NCBI GenBank assembly: GCA_001460835.1
Contig: CYKH01001247.1
Coordinates: 1-51,873, forward strand
Reading direction: 5' to 3'
DNA length: 51,873 bases
DNA from: Bodo saltans
Lineage: Eukaryota; Euglenozoa; Kinetoplastea; Eubodonida; Bodonidae
Shown: positions 48,234 to 51,873 of the stretch, piece after piece
Layout of the letters: every line of letters starts with the position of its first letter
How positions within the stretch are numbered: position 1 is the first letter of the stretch
Made by a program: the position numbers and the translations under genes
The notes under the pieces: model-generated
Seen by the model: the letters and a program-made list of their open reading frames with translations, nothing else
What the model was told of the DNA's origin: nothing
The model's database searches: none

Positions 48234-50015
48234 ATGAAACGGTTTGCCTCGTCACGCGTCTCAAGTGCCGCTGCGTTCGCGCGGTGTTTCAGCGCGCCTG
48301 TCACAGGCACAAGCGGCACCGAGGAGTCATGGTACTTGGACATGTGGCGTCGCCTTGTCTTCCCCTCCCAAGATTCAACACTCAGTCGAGGAGAGTTTGA
48401 CAGCAGTAATAGCAGCACGACTCCGATGGAGCCCCGACACTTTCTGCGGGCTGCAGGGAATCATCTGCCGGACGGTGCTGTGAATGGGCTATGGGAGTTG
48501 TACCATTCCATCCATGAGGATGACAAGGCGTCACAATTCTTTGTCTCTGTTAGTAGATGTGGACCCGATCTAGACCGAGTTCGCTCTCATCAGAGCAAGT
48601 TGATGGAGGTGACGGCAGCGTACGAACAAGCGTGCAAGGCCGACGTGGGTGACAAGCAGAGACAATCTGCCGAGAAGAGCTTTATGAAAGCCGTTGCAGC
48701 GATGGACGAATCCGCCACGCCAATTTGTGAGCGCTGGTTCCGCCAATCGACTGCACTTCCGAACGGAATTCGTTGGATGATGGACCTACGCAGGCGCCTG
48801 CTGCACACCATCACAAATACTGAAAAAGCGTTCGCAGCAGCAAAGCAAGCACCTGAAGCGAAGGATGCACTCCTTGAAACTGTGTTGTACGATCTCAAAT
48901 CGCTTGATGAGCGATTGCTGTCGTCCTTCAAAGAGTTCTTCGCGAAGCAATATTTGCTACTTGAAGAACTGACGTGGAAGACCACTTCTCCGTACGTACT
49001 GGAGCGTGTCATCGCTTCTGAAGCAGTGCATCCATTTCCACCAGGAGGGCTTGACAGCATGAAGCTACGGATTCGTGGAGGGCTCGAAGTTCCCCTCGAC
49101 AACACCCATCAGCGACACTTATTCGCACTCTACCACCCCGCAGTAGCAGATGAGCCGCTGGTGTCGATTCAAGTGTCCCTCTGCAGTGGCATTGAGAATA
49201 GCGTTGATCGCATCCTCAATCGCCCCACCCCATTGCAGGGGAAAGAAGAAGCCTCTCATAACGTCCAAAAAAAACAACCGCATCCAGCACCACTGAAGGA
49301 CACAGCGATTTTTTATTCGATCAACAACGCCCAGCCTTCGTTGAAGGGCATTGAGCTCGGCTCCATGCTCATCAAGAGAGTTGTGTCAAGCATCACGACA
49401 CAGCCCTACAAATACGTTGACCCGCTCACAAACGCACCGCATCCCATCACTCAATTCTCGACATTGTCGCCGATGCCTGGGTTCATGCGATGGTTGGCCG
49501 CAGAAACGTCGAAACTCGAACGAGGCCTTCCTCATCGTATTTTTGGTTCCACCGATGCGGAAACCACATCGAGACATTTCTCCGAGCTGAAAGCCGCCAT
49601 TGGCGGAGGTGACATGACACACGAGCAGATTATGTTTGTCGTGCTGAATATGTTCAGCGATTCCAATGAGTTCACACATCGAACACCGAATCATCTGTGG
49701 TATTGGAACGATGAGCTCACCTCAGCGTTGAAGGCCCCCATGATGCGAAGTGCTGCGGCATATCTTGTGGAAGAGAAACGCCGCGGGAACATGCTAGATC
49801 CTGTGGGCAACTTCCACGTGGGCAACGGTGCGATTGTGCATCGAATCAATTGGCTTGCAAACTGTTCCGAGAAGGGAAGTTCAGAAAGCGCCTGCATAAT
49901 GGTGAATTACCGGTATGACTTGAGGATGCTAGGTGAAAATTCTACCAAGTACGCGCTAGAGCATACCGTCGCTGTGGGTGACGATATCAAGAACATGCTG
50001 GGGGCGACTGCGTAG
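48234..50015 (+). CDS. Malonyl-CoA decarboxylase, mitochondrial type
   Basis: The product is 593 aa and converts malonyl-CoA to acetyl-CoA and CO2. Family blocks are unmistakable: Ser-Glu-Ala-Val-His-Pro, Leu-Phe-Ala-Leu-Tyr-His-Pro, Thr-Ala-Ile-Phe-Tyr-Ser-Ile, Gly-Ile-Glu-Leu-Gly-Ser-Met-Leu-Ile-Lys-Arg-Val-Val, Thr-Leu-Ser412-Pro-Met-Pro-Gly-Phe, and Asn-Phe-His528-Val-Gly-Asn-Gly-Ala with Arg-Ile-Asn-Trp. His528 sits where the family's catalytic His lies. The N-terminus is Arg/Ser/Ala-rich without acids, a good mitochondrial presequence, and the C-terminus (Gly-Ala-Thr-Ala) lacks a peroxisomal SKL. It probably removes malonyl-CoA in mitochondria, relieving inhibition of fatty-acid entry and supplying acetyl-CoA (inference). 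Length is slightly above the about 490 aa of animals. Confidence 0.92.
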   Translation: MKRFASSRVSSAAAFARCFSAPVTGTSGTEESWYLDMWRRLVFPSQDSTLSRGEFDSSNSSTTPMEPRHFLRAAGNHLPDGAVNGLWELYHSIHEDDKASQFFVSVSRCGPDLDRVRSHQSKLMEVTAAYEQACKADVGDKQRQSAEKSFMKAVAAMDESATPICERWFRQSTALPNGIRWMMDLRRRLLHTITNTEKAFAAAKQAPEAKDALLETVLYDLKSLDERLLSSFKEFFAKQYLLLEELTWKTTSPYVLERVIASEAVHPFPPGGLDSMKLRIRGGLEVPLDNTHQRHLFALYHPAVADEPLVSIQVSLCSGIENSVDRILNRPTPLQGKEEASHNVQKKQPHPAPLKDTAIFYSINNAQPSLKGIELGSMLIKRVVSSITTQPYKYVDPLTNAPHPITQFSTLSPMPGFMRWLAAETSKLERGLPHRIFGSTDAETTSRHFSELKAAIGGGDMTHEQIMFVVLNMFSDSNEFTHRTPNHLWYWNDELTSALKAPMMRSAAAYLVEEKRRGNMLDPVGNFHVGNGAIVHRINWLANCSEKGSSESACIMVNYRYDLRMLGENSTKYALEHTVAVGDDIKNMLGATA

Positions 50016-50239
50016 GATTTCACCGACGCTCTTAGCGGTCCTCTACAGTTGTAGTTCGCTCGTAGTTTTCTTTGTTTTTTTGAGGACACCAAAAGAACTC
50101 CTGTGAGAGAATTTCGACTATATTCTTTGGAGCACTCTTAGCGCGGATTGTCACATCATTTCTCCACGTTTTTTCACTTCCGTTATTGCTACAACACAAC
50201 ATACTCGACAAGGGACAATTCCATTAGTCCCACACATAG
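50016..50239 (+). promoter_or_regulatory. Spacer with acceptor directly before the ATG
   Basis: A pyrimidine tract (50158-50188) is followed by AGs at 50211-50212 and 50238-50239. The latter touches the ATG at 50240, so the former is more likely to be used. Confidence 0.45.
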
Positions 50240-51873
50240 ATGTTTCACGTCGCTCCCCTTGGTGTTGCTGCTGTGATTGCAACGATTGCGATCTTCAGTT
50301 CATGTATTGTCAGCGGCTACGTGTATGAGGAGCCGTCTGCCACAACTGCACGCCCCTATGATGACCTTGGCTTCAATGCGCTGCCTGACTGGTCTGCAGC
50401 GATACATTGGTTGCCCCAGACGTATGCAGTGCTGCATGGATGCGCCTTCATTGTGTTCATGATGTTTCATCAGCATCGCATCACTGTCCTTAGGCGAACA
50501 TTACTGATTGTAAGCGCTTCCATCGCACTACAAGGGACGCAAACCCTTTGCACAACGCTGCCCTCCCCAAACCCCACCGCGACGTTCTTCAGGCGTGGCG
50601 CGTGGTCGTACGACTTGTATGTCATTCAGTACACACTGGCCAATCTGATGGTGCGTGTGTTCATCTCCCGCACACTGTGGAGCGTTGTTTGGACAGCTGC
50701 AGGTGGGATTGGGTGTTTGTTGTTAATTGCTGCTCATCGCTACTACACAGTCGATATCATTTGTGACATAGTCCCGCCAGTACTCGTCTTCCTGCTTTAC
50801 CACTGGTACGCCAGGAGCGAGGCCGCCATCATGAAGCGTCACGTGATGTACTGGCTAGAGAGGGACGTGTTCAAGGTTGACTGCACCCCATCGTCCCCCA
50901 CAGGAGATCATGGCGCAGCCTCACCACCGTTGTCACCAGTCGTTACCTCACCGCGAGCTGATGCTACGATTGAGACACCAAAGAAGCCTCGCGAAGAGGA
51001 ATCAAGCGTCGACAAGACGTTGCCCCCACCACGCTTATCCCCTTCGAAGTCTAGAAAACAATTGTCACCACTCGATGCCCCGCCCACCTGGCCGCTATTC
51101 GAAAGTCTCTTAGCCTGGACGATAGACGAATATGTATGGATTCCACAAACGTGGGACGTGTTTCGCCTTGAGCGAGAGGGAATCTACTCAATCTATCCAG
51201 CGGATTGCCTGTTTGCTGTGACGGATGGCCGCGGGCCGAGCAGTGCCACACAAGGAGCAAGAGATACGATTCGTCAGAGAAGTTTTCGACTGAGCAGTGA
51301 GCGCCGTCATTACGACACCGCCTCAAGCAGCGGAGGCTCATTTGCGGATGAAGTCGTAGTAGCAGCTCGTGCCATCGAGACAATTGACCACGACCCTGCC
51401 ATTGTCGCGGTCGCTGAGCTCGTCGATCGAGCGAGACGATTAGATCCCACCACACGCCGTTATCTCCCCATAGCAGTTGCAGTAGGATGCATCGTATGCG
51501 GTGGCAGTGTGGGACTCCTGAATTTAGTACCCATTCACTTCGCAGATGAGCGACGTCCGCTTCACATTCCGTTGCCCCCGGATGTCATTCACGACACCGT
51601 CAACGCGCTGCCTGATCGCACCGCTGATTTTTTCATTTACCCCATCGCCGTGTGCACCATCATTTTCACGGTTGCAAGTAGTTTCACCTGGACCATTTTT
51701 ACCCGCATTTCAGTCATGTACGCCATGTCCATGAGCCTGCGCATGATAACCATGACGGTGACGGCGCTACCAGATCCTAGCCCAGTTTGCGCCGAACGAT
51801 ATCACCCTGACGGCACAACGTGCGGCGACTTGGTGTATTCCGGGCACACCGTTGGCCTGTTGATGTGCGCCTT
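50240..51873 (+). CDS. Double-module sphingolipid (sphingomyelin) synthase-like protein, partial
   Basis: The frame is open from the ATG to the window edge (544 codons). It contains two copies of the sphingomyelin-synthase/PAP2-C layout. Module 1 (about 1-200) has several membrane segments, Ala-Leu-Pro-Asp, Thr-Thr-Leu-Pro-Ser-Pro, then Tyr-Asp-Leu-Tyr-Val-Ile-Gln-Tyr131-Thr and Arg-Tyr168-Tyr-Thr-Val-Asp172. These correspond to the SGHT and HYTxD motifs but with both His replaced by Tyr. A charged cytosolic linker (about 200-400) follows. Module 2 repeats Ala-Leu-Pro-Asp and Ala-Leu-Pro-Asp-Pro and has the intact Cys528-Gly-Asp-x3-Ser-Gly-His536-Thr; its HYT site lies beyond the window. Family enzymes move a phosphoalcohol head group from phospholipid to ceramide in Golgi or plasma membrane. 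Trypanosomatid SLS proteins are single-module. Confidence 0.82.
   Translation, partial: MFHVAPLGVAAVIATIAIFSSCIVSGYVYEEPSATTARPYDDLGFNALPDWSAAIHWLPQTYAVLHGCAFIVFMMFHQHRITVLRRTLLIVSASIALQGTQTLCTTLPSPNPTATFFRRGAWSYDLYVIQYTLANLMVRVFISRTLWSVVWTAAGGIGCLLLIAAHRYYTVDIICDIVPPVLVFLLYHWYARSEAAIMKRHVMYWLERDVFKVDCTPSSPTGDHGAASPPLSPVVTSPRADATIETPKKPREEESSVDKTLPPPRLSPSKSRKQLSPLDAPPTWPLFESLLAWTIDEYVWIPQTWDVFRLEREGIYSIYPADCLFAVTDGRGPSSATQGARDTIRQRSFRLSSERRHYDTASSSGGSFADEVVVAARAIETIDHDPAIVAVAELVDRARRLDPTTRRYLPIAVAVGCIVCGGSVGLLNLVPIHFADERRPLHIPLPPDVIHDTVNALPDRTADFFIYPIAVCTIIFTVASSFTWTIFTRISVMYAMSMSLRMITMTVTALPDPSPVCAERYHPDGTTCGDLVYSGHTVGLLMCA

Overview
The window reads as nuclear DNA of a kinetoplastid flagellate, most likely a free-living bodonid such as Bodo saltans (inference; no marker gene fixes the species). 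The signs are: every convincing gene lies on the + strand; long uninterrupted ATG-started ORFs are separated by short spacers of about 110-790 bases; most spacers carry a polypyrimidine tract followed by an AG upstream of the next ATG, as expected for spliced-leader trans-splicing; none of the genes needs a cis-intron; and the ribosomal protein uS4 gene begins with a trypanosomatid-like N-terminus. The stretch is best seen as part of one polycistronic transcription unit, so neighbours need not share a function.

Layout. 1-5492: tail of an unknown gene, then a large signal-peptide surface protein with seven predicted membrane segments. 5818-10530: a very long coiled-coil protein broken twice by tandem duplications. 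10675-16329: a small coiled-coil protein, a STE-like kinase carrying a 125-residue internal duplication, and an unknown Cys-tailed protein. 16570-20362: a zinc-finger/PPP-phosphatase/EF-hand protein, broken by another duplication. 20363-21153: the longest spacer. 21154-26381: a Vti1-like Qb-SNARE, a GT61-like glycosyltransferase, uS4 (frameshifted near its start), a small unknown protein and an FkbM-type methyltransferase. 26533-34325: importin-beta family karyopherin, NEK-like kinase, TRF4-like non-canonical poly(A) polymerase. 34525-37989: centrin and a low-complexity protein with another internal duplication. 38238-40387: two tandem paralogues combining CxxC pairs, an F-box-like block and a C-terminal CaaX-like box. 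40908-42526: type II membrane glycosyltransferase-like gene, broken by a 200-bp duplication. 42664-50015: TPR protein, Vps18-like protein without a RING, mitochondrial-type malonyl-CoA decarboxylase. 50240 to the end: a double-module sphingolipid (sphingomyelin) synthase-like protein.

Two things stand out. First, six genes or gene segments contain head-to-tail duplications of 17 to 375 bp. Four of them break the reading frame, and removing one copy restores one continuous ORF each time. Divergence between copies (0 to about 3%), no preference for frame-preserving lengths and homopolymer seams in two cases make unmerged haplotypes in the assembly the leading explanation, but a real process is testable. 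Second, the last gene fuses two synthase-like modules; in the N-terminal one both catalytic-position histidines read as tyrosine while the Asp is kept, which suggests a pseudo-enzyme module joined to an intact one.
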